64,000 nucleotides of DNA. Source: JAFMJV01 sp963800275 (GTDB lineage: Bacteria; Chloroflexota; Limnocylindria; Limnocylindrales; CSP1-4). How positions within the stretch are numbered: the first letter of the stretch is position 1; every line of letters starts with the position of its first letter. The stretch spans positions 127,743 to 191,742 of the forward strand of contig CAWDAI010000014.1 of NCBI GenBank assembly GCA_963800275.1, written 5' to 3'. The notes under the pieces were generated by a model. The model saw only the letters and a program-made list of their open reading frames with translations. It searched no databases and was not told the DNA's origin. A program made the position numbers and the translations under genes. This document shows, piece after piece, positions 54,162 through 62,384 of this stretch.

Positions 54162-55289
54162 TTGAGCCTGCCGCCCACGCATATCGCCGTCCTCCTCGGC
54201 GGCCCCTCCGCCGAGCACGATGTGTCGCTCGTCTCGGGACGGGCTATCGCCACCGCCCTGGCCGGCGCCGGCCACCCCGTCCGCGGCTGGCTGATCACGC
54301 TCGACGGAGCGTGGTGGCAGCTGCCGGCTGCCGCGCTCGACCCGGACCTGCCGCTCAGCGCCTTCCGCGATCCGGCCGCCCTCGACGCTGACGGTCCCTA
54401 CCGCGCTGCGGCCGCGCTCGAGGTGCTGGCCGGCGCCGATCCCGCGCCGGTCGTGTTCCCCGCGTTGCACGGCACGTTCGGCGAAGACGGACAGCTCCAG
54501 TCCCTGCTCGAGTCGGCGGGGCTCGTCTACTGCGGTGCCGGTCCCGCGGCCTCGGCAGTGGGCATGGACAAGACCCTCTTCAAGCGCGTGGTGGGCACGC
54601 TCGAGCTGCCCATCCTGCCCTGGACCGAGGTGCGGGCCGCCGAGTTCGTGGCCGACCCTGATGCCGTGGTCGCGGGGCTGCGCGAGTTCGCCAGCGGCTT
54701 CGCCGACCCGCGCCTGATCGTCAAGCCCGCGCGCCTCGGCTCGAGCATCGGCATCGCCATCGTCCACGAGGTCGGCCGGCCGGCGTTGCTGCCGGCGCTG
54801 GAAGATGCCCTGCGCTACGACGACCTGGTGTTGGTGGAACCGTATCTCGATCACCCGCGCGAGCTCGAGACCGCGGTCCTGGGCAACTCCCGCCTCGATG
54901 CGGTGGCCTACGGACCCGGCGAGATCGTGCCGGGCAACGAGTTCTACGACTACGAGGCCAAGTACCACTCCACCACGAGCACGGTCACGGTGCAGGCAGA
55001 CCTGGAGCCCGAGCTGGCGGCTTCCATCCGCCTCGCCGCGGTGGAGGTCTTCCTGGTCATCGGCGGCAGTGGCTTCGCGCGCGTGGACCTGCTGCTCTCC
55101 GCCGACGGCATCCCCTACATCAGCGAGATCAACACGCTCCCCGGGTTCACCCCCATCAGCCTCTTCCCGCAGATGGCCTCGCTCGGCGGCTACGACTTCG
55201 CGACCACCTGTGAGCGCATCGTGGAGCTGGCGCTCGAGCGGGCTGCCGGACGACCCCGACATCGACTCGACGCTGCCGAGCTGCCGTGA
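54162..55289 (+). CDS. ddl: D-alanine--D-alanine ligase
   Basis: An ATP-grasp ligase of 375 residues that makes the dipeptide used by MurF. Motifs include IAVLLGGPSAEHDVSLVSG, VFPALHGTFGEDGQLQSLLE, KPARLGSSIGIAIV, VDLLLSADGIPYI and EINTLPGFTPISLFP. No ATG is available at the N-terminus. TTG at 54162, eight codons before IAVLLGG, is the most likely start; the frame upstream is antisense-like and overlaps murB. The ftsQ GTG overlaps its stop. Confidence 0.92.
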   Translation: MSLPPTHIAVLLGGPSAEHDVSLVSGRAIATALAGAGHPVRGWLITLDGAWWQLPAAALDPDLPLSAFRDPAALDADGPYRAAAALEVLAGADPAPVVFPALHGTFGEDGQLQSLLESAGLVYCGAGPAASAVGMDKTLFKRVVGTLELPILPWTEVRAAEFVADPDAVVAGLREFASGFADPRLIVKPARLGSSIGIAIVHEVGRPALLPALEDALRYDDLVLVEPYLDHPRELETAVLGNSRLDAVAYGPGEIVPGNEFYDYEAKYHSTTSTVTVQADLEPELAASIRLAAVEVFLVIGGSGFARVDLLLSADGIPYISEINTLPGFTPISLFPQMASLGGYDFATTCERIVELALERAAGRPRHRLDAAELP

Positions 55290-56191
55290 GCGTCTCCCGG
55301 CGGGACCACGATGCGGGTGCCATCGAGCCGCGCTCGCGGCCCCCTGTCCGCGATGGTCACGCCAGCATGGCCCGCCTCGTCGGCGCCGTGGGTCTCGTGC
55401 TCATCACGGCCGTGCTCTACTGGCTCTTGACCGACCCGGCCCTGACCGTGCGCGAGGACCTCGTCTCCTTCCGCGGCCTGGTCCACGCCGATGAGTCCGA
55501 GGTACGCGCCCTGCTCGCCGACATCGATCGCGGGCCCAACGCCTTTCGCGTGCGGACCTCGGACATCGTCAAGGAGCTCTCGACGCTGCCGGAGGTGGAC
55601 GCGGCCTCGGCGGTGGTGACCCTGCCCGCCAGCATCTCGGTCACGATCGACGAGCGTGACCCGGTCTTCATCTGGACCGATGGGGCCGTCTCGTGGCTGG
55701 TCGATGAGAACGGCATGCTCTTCGCCCCCGTCGACGTCAACGACCCGGCCCTGGCTGCCGGCGCAGGCGAGGCCGCGCCGACCTCCGCCGCCGCTGCGGC
55801 CCGGGCGCGGCTGCCGGTGATCGTGGACGCGCGGCTGCCGGAGCAGCCACCGACCGAAGGCACCCATCTCTCGCGCATCGATCTGGCGGCCATGCGTCAG
55901 CTGCTGGCGGTGGACCCCGAGCTCCTGGGAAGCCGCTCCCGAGACCTGCGCCTGCGGGTGGACGATGGCGATGGCTATGTGCTCGAGAGCATGGACCTCG
56001 GCTGGAGGGCGATGTTCGGTCACTACACCCTGTCGGTCCAGCCACCCGACGTCATCCCCGCCCAGGTCCAATGCCTGCAGTGGCTGTTGGCCAGCGAGGA
56101 GGACAAGCTCGACACCGCCTACCTGGTCACGACCGATGAGACCTGCGGCACCGTTCGCGAGCTGGTCGACAAGCCAAAGAGGGGGAGCTGA
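55286..56191 (+). CDS. ftsQ: FtsQ/DivIB-type cell-division protein
   Basis: A 301-residue bitopic protein with a short cytoplasmic part and one membrane helix (LVGAVGLVLITAVLYWLL, about residues 31-48). A POTRA domain follows (VREDLVSFRGLVHADESEVRALL ... LPEVDAASAVVTLPASISVTI in segments), then the beta domain. It links FtsL/FtsB to the divisome outside the membrane. An Ala-rich insertion (AAGAGEAAPTSAAAAARAR) interrupts the beta domain. GTG at 55286 overlaps the ddl stop. ftsA follows after about 107 bases. Confidence 0.87.
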   Translation: MSVSRRDHDAGAIEPRSRPPVRDGHASMARLVGAVGLVLITAVLYWLLTDPALTVREDLVSFRGLVHADESEVRALLADIDRGPNAFRVRTSDIVKELSTLPEVDAASAVVTLPASISVTIDERDPVFIWTDGAVSWLVDENGMLFAPVDVNDPALAAGAGEAAPTSAAAAARARLPVIVDARLPEQPPTEGTHLSRIDLAAMRQLLAVDPELLGSRSRDLRLRVDDGDGYVLESMDLGWRAMFGHYTLSVQPPDVIPAQVQCLQWLLASEEDKLDTAYLVTTDETCGTVRELVDKPKRGS

Positions 56192-56298
56192 CCCGGCGCT
56201 GCGAAGCGGCGCCGCATCGAACACAATGTAGGGACCCATGGTGCGCTGGCGCACCGGGCTGGCACCGGGCCCCCTCGGAGTCGAGAGAAGGGAAGTAC

Positions 56299-57534
56299 TT
56301 GGAACTCGAAGCGATCCTCGTCGGGCTGGACATCGGGACGAGCAAGGCCGTCGTGCTCGTGGGCGAGGTCACCAGCGAAGGTGCGCTCGACATCATCGGC
56401 AAGGGCACCGTGCCCACGACCGGGGTCAAGAAGGGCCTCGTCAACAACATGGACCAGACGGTCGACTCCATCCACAAGGCCATCGTCGCGGCGGAGCGCC
56501 TGTCGGGCCTGACCCTCGAGGCGGCCTACGTGGCGGTCGGCGGCGACCACCTCGAATCGCTCAACTCCCGCGGGACCGTGGCCGTGAGCGGTGCTCATCG
56601 CGAGGTCACGCGCGAGGACATCGAACGCGCCACCGAGGTGGCGCGGGCCGTGACCATCCCGTCCAACCGGGAGGTCCTGCACGTCCTGCCGCGCGACTTC
56701 ATCGTCGATGGCCAGGAGGGCGTCAAGGACCCCGAGGGCATGAGCGCCGTGCGCCTGGAGGTGACCACCCACATCGTCCACGGTGGCGCCACCGCCCTCC
56801 AGAACCTGACCCGCTGCGTGCGCCGCGCCGGCGTGCGTCCCGACGAGCTGGTGGTCTCGTCGATCGCCTCGGGCGAGGCCGTGCTGACAGAGACCGAGCG
56901 CGAGCTGGGCGTGGCCGTGGCCGACATCGGCGCCGGCACCACCGACATCGCCCTCTTCGCGGAGGGCTCGCCCTTCTACACCTCGGTCATCCCGCTCGGC
57001 GGCGTCAACGTGACCAACGACATCGCCATCGGCCTGCGCACCAACCTGGCCGCGGCCGAGCAGTTGAAGACGCAGTTCGGCTCCCGCGAGGCGCGGGCCG
57101 CCGACCCCTCGACCGAGGCGGAGGTGGAGATCATCGACGACGGTGTCGCCCGCCCCGCGCGGAAGGGAGACGTCACCGAGATCGTCGACGCGCGCATGCG
57201 CGAGCTGTTCGAGAAGATCGGCGAGGAGATGACCGAGAATGCCAGCGCCCACCGCCTGCCGGCCGGCCTGGTGCTGACCGGCGGCGCGGCGCAGCTGGCC
57301 AACGCCGCCTCGCTCGCGCGTGACGTCCTGCAGGTGCCCGTGCGGGTGGCGGCGCCAGAGGGCATCGGCGGGCTCACGGACAATCTGCTCACGCCGCAGT
57401 ACGCCACCGCCATCGGGCTCCTGCTGTGGGCCGCCAACGACTTCATCGCCGGCGAGCAGCAGCGCTACGAGCCACCGCCCCGGGCCGCTTCGGCCGACCG
57501 CGTGCGCGAGATCTTCCGCCGCATCTTCCCCTAG
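56299..57534 (+). CDS. ftsA: Cell-division protein FtsA
   Basis: This actin-like ATPase tethers FtsZ to the membrane. The 411-residue protein has the phosphate-1 loop VGLDIGTSKAVVLVGEV, phosphate-2 VADIGAGTTDIALF and adenosine motif GLVLTGGAAQLAN, plus the SHS2 domain between them. The C-terminus RVREIFRRIFP is the amphipathic membrane-targeting helix. The start is TTG at 56299, with GAAGGGAAG immediately upstream. Confidence 0.94.
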   Translation: MELEAILVGLDIGTSKAVVLVGEVTSEGALDIIGKGTVPTTGVKKGLVNNMDQTVDSIHKAIVAAERLSGLTLEAAYVAVGGDHLESLNSRGTVAVSGAHREVTREDIERATEVARAVTIPSNREVLHVLPRDFIVDGQEGVKDPEGMSAVRLEVTTHIVHGGATALQNLTRCVRRAGVRPDELVVSSIASGEAVLTETERELGVAVADIGAGTTDIALFAEGSPFYTSVIPLGGVNVTNDIAIGLRTNLAAAEQLKTQFGSREARAADPSTEAEVEIIDDGVARPARKGDVTEIVDARMRELFEKIGEEMTENASAHRLPAGLVLTGGAAQLANAASLARDVLQVPVRVAAPEGIGGLTDNLLTPQYATAIGLLLWAANDFIAGEQQRYEPPPRAASADRVREIFRRIFP

Positions 57535-57764
57535 CCCGGACCGGCCCGGAACCACAGGCACCGGCGGGGCGTTGACAGAAGGCCACAAGAACACACGCGG
57601 CGGGCACCCCCACGCACGAACCCGCCCGCTCTCGCTCTATCCCTCAGCGGCGAAGCGGGGATATACTCGCCCGACGACCAGGTGTCCTGGTGAGTCGCCC
57701 TGACCGTGCGGGCGGCCTGGCGGGTCGTAGCTGCCTGGGTGCGCGATCTGGAGGGATCACTTAC

Positions 57765-58979
57765 ATGCCGTTGCGTTCCGACTCAGAGAACTTCGCCCTC
57801 ATCCGAGTGATCGGGGTCGGCGGTGGTGGCAGCAATGCCGTCAACCGCATGATCCGGGCCGAGCTCATGGGCGTCGAGTTCATCGCCGTCAATACCGATG
57901 CCCAGGCTCTCCTGCAGTCGGATGCCCCCAACAAGATCCGCATCGGCGACAAGATCACCCGCGGCCTCGGCGCCGGCGGCGACCCCTCCATCGGTCAGCG
58001 CGCCGCAGAAGAGGATTCCGAGAAGATCGCCGACGCCCTCCGCGACTCTGACATGGTCTTCATCACCGCCGGCATGGGTGGTGGGACCGGCTCGGGCGCC
58101 GCACCCGTCATCGCCGAGATCGCCCGCGACATGGGCGCGCTCACCATCGGCGTCGTGACCAAGCCCTTCTCCTGGGAGGGCGCCCGCCGCCGCCTCAACG
58201 CCGAGAAGTCGGCCGAGCTGCTGCGCGACAAGGTGGACACGCTCATCACCATCCCCAACGACCGGCTCAAGGAGGTCGTGTCCGAGGAGACCTCCATCGT
58301 CGACGCCTTCCGCGTCGTGGACGACGTCCTGCGTCAGGGCGTGCAGGGCATCAGCGACCTCATCACCGTGCCCGGCCTCATCAACCTCGACTTCGCGGAC
58401 GTGCGCGCGGTCATGCGTTCTGCGGGCTCGGCCCTCATGGGCATCGGACGCTCCAGCGGCGCGGATCGTGCCGCCGAGGCCGCCCGCGAGGCCATCAGCA
58501 GCCCGCTGCTCGAGGTCAGCATCAGCGGTGCCCAGGGCATCCTCTTCAACGTCACCGGTGGTCCCAGCCTCGGCCTCTTCGAGGTCGACGAGGCGGCCGA
58601 GATCATCAAGGAGATGGCGGACCCAGAGGCCAACATCATCTTCGGCACGGTCATCGACGAGCGCATGGGTGACGACCTCCAGATCACCGTCATCGCCACC
58701 GGCTTCGACAGCAACCGTCAGTCGAACTACCTGAGCGCCGCCGCCGAGGAAGACCTCCACGCCGGCGTCCAGGCGGGCCTTGAGAACCGCGACTTCATGC
58801 AGGAGCTCGCGCGACAGCGCACAGCCGCCGGCGACCAGTCCGCGCCCGCAAACCAGAGCGACGCCAAGCAGGCCGTGGCCGTACCCGTCTCGTCTGGCCA
58901 GTCCGTCCCAGCCGGTCAGGCACAGCCAGCCAAGGAAGAGGACCTGGACATCCCGGCCTTCCTCCGCCGCAGCCGCTGA
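57765..58979 (+). CDS. ftsZ: Cell-division GTPase FtsZ
   Basis: The tubulin-like GTPase that forms the Z ring. The 404-residue protein has IRVIGVGGGGSNAVNRMI, NTDAQAL, the tubulin signature GMGGGTGSGAAPVIA, the T7-loop NLDFADVRAVM and a disordered linker. It ends with the conserved DLDIPAFLRRSR peptide that binds FtsA. ATG at 57765 is preceded by GGAGGG (57750-57755); a longer frame from 57690 is not conserved. TATACT at 57662-57667 may be a -10 element for a local promoter. Confidence 0.96.
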   Translation: MPLRSDSENFALIRVIGVGGGGSNAVNRMIRAELMGVEFIAVNTDAQALLQSDAPNKIRIGDKITRGLGAGGDPSIGQRAAEEDSEKIADALRDSDMVFITAGMGGGTGSGAAPVIAEIARDMGALTIGVVTKPFSWEGARRRLNAEKSAELLRDKVDTLITIPNDRLKEVVSEETSIVDAFRVVDDVLRQGVQGISDLITVPGLINLDFADVRAVMRSAGSALMGIGRSSGADRAAEAAREAISSPLLEVSISGAQGILFNVTGGPSLGLFEVDEAAEIIKEMADPEANIIFGTVIDERMGDDLQITVIATGFDSNRQSNYLSAAAEEDLHAGVQAGLENRDFMQELARQRTAAGDQSAPANQSDAKQAVAVPVSSGQSVPAGQAQPAKEEDLDIPAFLRRSR

Positions 58980-59033
58980 CCCCGCGCGACGTCCGCTGAA
59001 CCCGGCCCGTCGGACGAGCGGGTCGTCTCCGAG

Positions 59034-59726
59034 CTGGCCGCTGCCCGCGCCGAGATCCTTGAGCGCACGGCCGCGGCCTGTGCCCGGAGCGGTCGGACAC
59101 GCGACGCGGTCGAGCTGATCGCGGTCTCCAAGACGGTGCCTGCCGAACGCCTGCTGCTGGCGCAGGCCGCCGGCCACGATCGCTTCGGCGAGAACCGGGT
59201 GCAGGAGGCGGCGGAGAAGATCCCGCAGCTGGAGTCGGCTCGCTGGCACCTCGTGGGCCACCTCCAGAAGAACAAGGCGGCGCGCGCCATCGAGCTCTTC
59301 GACGTGCTCGAGTCGGTCGATTCGGCGGCCCTCGCGGAGCGCCTCGACCGGTTGGTGGGGGAGCGAGGTGCGAAGTCCCGCGGCGTCCTGCCCATCTACC
59401 TGCAGGTCAACGTCGATGAGGATCCGAGCAAGGCCGGCTTCCTGCCGGGACCGCTGGAAGGCGAGCTGGGGGCGATCCTGGAGCTGCCCCACCTGGAGGT
59501 GAAAGGGCTCATGACCGTCGGCTTCCACACCGGTGGCGGCGATGCGGCACGGCCCACCTTCGCCCGGCTGCGCGCGTTGTCGGAACGATTGCGGTCCGCC
59601 GACGACCGCCTTGGCCCGGGCCTCTCGATGGGCATGACCGACGACTTCGAGGTCGCGGTGGAGGAGGGCAGCACCCTTATCCGCGTCGGGCGCGCGCTCT
59701 TCGGTGAGCGGCCGGCGATGGCGTAG
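59034..59726 (+). CDS. yggS: YggS-family PLP-binding protein (PLP homeostasis); start codon unclear
   Basis: This is an alanine-racemase-like single-domain PLP protein. The PLP lysine is in VELIAVSKTVP, followed by FGENRVQEAAEKIPQL, WHLVGHLQKNKA, VNVDEDPSKAGF, LMTVGF and SMGMTDDFEVAVEEGSTLIRVG. The first ordinary start, GTG 59136, lies just after the lysine and cannot be right. The frame is open right back to the ftsZ stop, with which it is in register, but has no ATG, GTG or TTG there. I give CTG at 59034 as one possibility. A missing base in 58980-59130 or ftsZ readthrough are others. Confidence 0.82.
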   Translation: MAAARAEILERTAAACARSGRTRDAVELIAVSKTVPAERLLLAQAAGHDRFGENRVQEAAEKIPQLESARWHLVGHLQKNKAARAIELFDVLESVDSAALAERLDRLVGERGAKSRGVLPIYLQVNVDEDPSKAGFLPGPLEGELGAILELPHLEVKGLMTVGFHTGGGDAARPTFARLRALSERLRSADDRLGPGLSMGMTDDFEVAVEEGSTLIRVGRALFGERPAMA

Positions 59727-59742
59727 AGAAGGGTCGCGAGCG

Positions 59743-59994
59743 ATGGAAGACTTCGTGCGCATCCTGATGCAGTCCCTCGTGACCGTGGCCTGGGTGACGG
59801 TGCTCGGGCGTGTGCTCATGAGTTGGATCGACCCTGGCTTCGAGCGACCGCTGGGCCAGTTCGTCTACAGCCTGACCGAGCCCTTCCTCGCGCCCATCCG
59901 CAAGGTCCTCCCGCAGTCGGGTTCGCTGGACTGGTCACCGCTGGTGCTGCTGCTGCTGCTGGGCCTGCTCATGCGCCTGACCTGGATGCTGTGA
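59743..59994 (+). CDS. yggT: YggT-family membrane protein
   Basis: An 83-residue protein with two membrane helices (LMQSLVTVAWVTVLGRVLMSW and PLVLLLLLGLLMRLTWML). The loop between them holds the family motif LTEPFLAPIRKVLPQ. YggT/YlmG proteins sit next to ftsZ in many monoderm bacteria and affect nucleoid or septum organisation. ATG at 59743 is used, 16 bases after yggS. The stop overlaps the next GTG. Confidence 0.88.
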   Translation: MEDFVRILMQSLVTVAWVTVLGRVLMSWIDPGFERPLGQFVYSLTEPFLAPIRKVLPQSGSLDWSPLVLLLLLGLLMRLTWML

Positions 59995-60281
59995 GCGAGG
60001 CGGTCACCCTCAGCGTGCGCGTCACGCCGCGCGCGAGTCGCGATGTGGTCGAGGGGGTCGATGAGGCCGGCGAGCTGCGGGTGCGGGTCACGGCCGCGCC
60101 GGCGGACGGGGCGGCCAACAAGGCCGTGGTCCGCCTCGTGGCCAAGGCTGCCGGGGTGCCCAGGAGCACCGTCGAGATCGTGGCCGGTGCCACCAGCCGC
60201 CACAAGCGGCTGCGCCTGGAAGGGGCGAGCACGGCCGCCCTGCGTGCGCGCTGGCCGGGTCTCGACGCACGCGGCGAGTAG
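59991..60281 (+). CDS. yggU: DUF167/YggU-family protein
   Basis: The 96-residue protein matches the small YggU fold: SVRVTPRASRDVVEG, then LRVRVTAAPADGAANKAVVRLVA and STVEIVAGATSRHKRLRL in segments. Function unknown; it commonly follows yggT. GTG 59991 overlaps the yggT stop (GTGA). It is the last gene of the dcw run. Confidence 0.88.
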   Translation: MSEAVTLSVRVTPRASRDVVEGVDEAGELRVRVTAAPADGAANKAVVRLVAKAAGVPRSTVEIVAGATSRHKRLRLEGASTAALRARWPGLDARGE

Positions 60282-60344
60282 TCGCGTAGGGAGTACCGCG
60301 CTCGTCGGCCACCTCGACGCGACCGGCTATACTCTCGATTCCAC

Positions 60345-60421
60345 GGGCGATTGGCTCAGTCGGTTAGAGCGCGCGGTTCACATCCGCGAGGTCACTGGTT
60401 CGAATCCAGTATCGCCCACCA
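60345..60421 (+). tRNA. tRNA-Val (anticodon CAC), CCA encoded
   Basis: GGGCGAT (60345-60351) pairs with ATCGCCC (60411-60417). The D-arm GCTC/GAGC, the anticodon stem CGCGG/CCGCG with loop TTCACAT, and the T-arm ACTGG TTCGAAT CCAGT are all intact. The anticodon CAC reads GUG. The discriminator A is followed by a genomically encoded CCA (60419-60421). TATACT at 60328-60333 is a likely -10 element. Confidence 0.96.
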
Positions 60422-60436
60422 CCGTGACCCAAACGA

Positions 60437-60473
60437 GGCGGAGAGCGTGAGGAGCAGTCCTCGCCTCTCCGCC
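60437..60473 (+). terminator. Hairpin downstream of tRNA-Val
   Basis: GGCGGAGAG (60437-60445) pairs with CTCTCCGCC (60465-60473). An inner GAGGA/TCCTC stem extends the hairpin. It starts 15 bases after the tRNA and is followed by TCTGCCGTT. Confidence 0.65.
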
Positions 60474-60545
60474 TCTGCCGTTCGTTCGATGCTGACGCTG
60501 CCGAGCGGGCCGCCATCCGACGCGACCCGCTCGATCAGCTACGGT

Positions 60546-61067
60546 CTAGAAGGTTTCCGGGAAATCTGGGAAGTCCTCTGACGCCGCGGTGTGGCCGGGG
60601 GCGTCAGCAGCCTTCACATTGACGATGGGGCAGAGCACCAGCACGCCTGGCTCATCGATGGTGACGAGGCCAGCCTCCGCAGCGCCGAGGATGTCAGGGG
60701 CGCTGTCGAAGAGCGCCTCCGGATAGCTCTCCGAAGCGTAGGGAGAGGCCAGGATGTCAGCCAGTGTCATACCGTTCGCGGTATGCACGATGTTGACGTC
60801 CCAGTGGGGTGAGTAGCCCTTGTCGCCGGGGACCGAGTCGACGATGTTGGCCTGGTACAGGCGAGGTCCTCCGATGAGGAAGATGTCCGCCACGTGCGCG
60901 CGGTCGGCCTTCTTCTCGACGCCCTGGTCAAGGTAGTAGATCTGGTGGCCGTCGTACCAGCCGTTGTTGGTGGCGGGGCCGCCCGCGGCGGCACCCGAAG
61001 CGGCGAGCGGCATGGCCACGATGGCCAAGGCCAGGCTCGCGAGGATGGTCAGTCTCTTCTGACGCAT
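60546..61067 (-). CDS. Secreted protein of unknown function
   Basis: The 173-residue product has a signal peptide (LTILASLALAIVAMPLAASGAAAG). The mature domain has NNGWYDGHQIYYLDQGVE, IFLIGGPRLYQANIVD, WDVNIVHTANGMTLADIL and a Val-rich strand GVLVLCPIVNV. The single Cys is near the end, so no disulfide is likely. ATG at 61067 is preceded by a textbook AAGGAGGA. No family is recognised with confidence. The 533 bases between this gene and cspA at 61601 contain no gene. Confidence 0.72.
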   Translation of the reverse strand: MRQKRLTILASLALAIVAMPLAASGAAAGGPATNNGWYDGHQIYYLDQGVEKKADRAHVADIFLIGGPRLYQANIVDSVPGDKGYSPHWDVNIVHTANGMTLADILASPYASESYPEALFDSAPDILGAAEAGLVTIDEPGVLVLCPIVNVKAADAPGHTAASEDFPDFPETF

Positions 61068-61277
61068 GGGATTCCTCCTTGGGGCACGAGTCGCCGACCG
61101 ACGCGCCCCCGGACGCCAGCCGTGTCACCCCGAGAGATCGGACAAGCCCTGGCTCGCACACTGCGAGCCGATGGCGGGAATGCACGTGTGAGTGGCTCCG
61201 CATCGCGGGGCGGGATCCCTTCACTCGACGGGCACACCAGCCGTCACCGCCAGCCGGGATCATGCCTGGGCTCGTCC

Positions 61278-61307
61278 GGCACCGGCTCGGGGTGACCCAC
61301 CGGTGCC
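61278..61307. other. Hairpin in the 533-base non-coding gap before the second csp gene
   Basis: GGCACCGG (61278-61285) and CCGGTGCC (61300-61307) form an eight-base stem with a 14-base loop. Further out, CGCCAG and CTGGCG can extend the structure. The gap 61068-61600 otherwise shows only frames that look like chance. It should carry the promoters for the minus-strand secreted protein and the csp gene. Confidence 0.4.
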
Positions 61308-61600
61308 CTGACTGGCGACGACCTTCAGCCTGCCCTCGAGGGGTGACGCCCTGCTGACGATCCCGTGACGAGGCCATGACGGCCACGCTCCGCCATCCGC
61401 CGCGTCCCCAAGCTCCTCGGGCTGAAGTCGGGGTCGCTCGCGAATCACTATCCAGTGATGGCGACGGGCCTACTGGGCTGTTGCCCCGTGGTACCGTTGG
61501 GTCACGCCAGCTCTCTGGCGATGCGCCGCGTGGCCGACCCCCTTTCTCGAACTGACCGTGCGCCTGCCCTCACTGTTCGGGAAGCGTCAAGGAGGTCCCC

Positions 61601-61804
61601 GTGGCCACCGGTACCATCAAGAAGGTCGTCGCCGACCGCGGCTTCGGCTTCATCACCGCGGAGGATACGAAGGAGTACTTCTTCCACCGCAACTCACTCG
61701 ATCCCTCCTTGGACTTCGACCGTCTCGTCGGCGGCGAGCGTGTCACCTTCGAGATCGAGACGAGTCCCAAGGGCCCGCGCGCCGAGCAGGTGCGCGCAGC
61801 CTGA
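61601..61804 (+). CDS. Cold-shock protein (CspA family)
   Basis: A 67-residue OB-fold RNA-binding protein with RGFGFITAED and EYFFHRNSLD. It is a paralogue of the gene at 12725, differing mainly in the middle and at the C-terminus (RAEQVRAA). The start is GTG at 61601, behind AAGGAGG (61589-61595). It has a long upstream non-coding region, as is usual for cold-shock genes controlled through their 5' leader, although no defined cold-box was identified here. Confidence 0.93.
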   Translation: MATGTIKKVVADRGFGFITAEDTKEYFFHRNSLDPSLDFDRLVGGERVTFEIETSPKGPRAEQVRAA

Positions 61805-61814
61805 CGCCTTCCGC

Positions 61815-61841
61815 GACAGCCCGTGGCATGTGCGGGCTGTC
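61815..61841 (+). terminator. Hairpin after the second csp gene
   Basis: GACAGCCCG (61815-61823) and CGGGCTGTC (61833-61841) form a nine-base stem ten bases after the csp stop. No T-run follows. Confidence 0.55.
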
Positions 61842-61921
61842 CCCATCTCACTCGGCTGGCCTGCCATGCGCGTCCCTCGCCCCGGGCCCAGGCCATGACC
61901 GGGACGCGCCGAAACGAGCAG

Positions 61922-62209
61922 ATGGCCAACGACACACAACGACCGGACATGAAGGCCTCGCTGCTGCACGTCGTCGGGCCCAACCGAGCGCTCGACGTGT
62001 GGCTCGGAGGCCCAGGTGACCACGCGGCACTCGAGGTGGATGTCCGTGACGTGAGCGCGCAGGGCATCAGGGATCTCCCGGCGTTGGCCGTGGCGCTTGG
62101 CGATGTGGCCACCAGGCACAAGCTCGAGGTGCGGGTCATCCCGAGGATGGACGCGGCTGGCCCCAGCGTGCTCGTTCTCTTCGGAGCCAGGACCTACCGA
62201 GCCAAGTAG
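61922..62209 (+). CDS. Hypothetical protein (95 residues)
   Basis: A small soluble protein starting MANDTQRPDMKASLLHVVGP. It has alternating strand and helix segments (DVWLGGPGDHAALEVDVRDV, then LALAVALGD-like LPALAVALGDVATRHKLEV and PSVLVLFGARTYRAK). ATG at 61922 is preferred; one at 61895 is in frame. Third positions are strongly G/C and no better frame exists. Family not recognised. Confidence 0.55.
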   Translation: MANDTQRPDMKASLLHVVGPNRALDVWLGGPGDHAALEVDVRDVSAQGIRDLPALAVALGDVATRHKLEVRVIPRMDAAGPSVLVLFGARTYRAK

Positions 62210-62384
62210 CCGTGGGGGAGGGTATTCCGGTGATGGAGCCTCGAGCGGGCCTCGACGAGCTCATCCCCGTCTATCGTGTGGCCCTGGACTGACCCGGCCC
62301 AGGGGCGGTTGCGGCGCCGTGCGAGAATCCTGGTCACGCGAGCCACTGCCCGCGAGGTCAAGCTCCACCAGGAGGAAGACTCCC

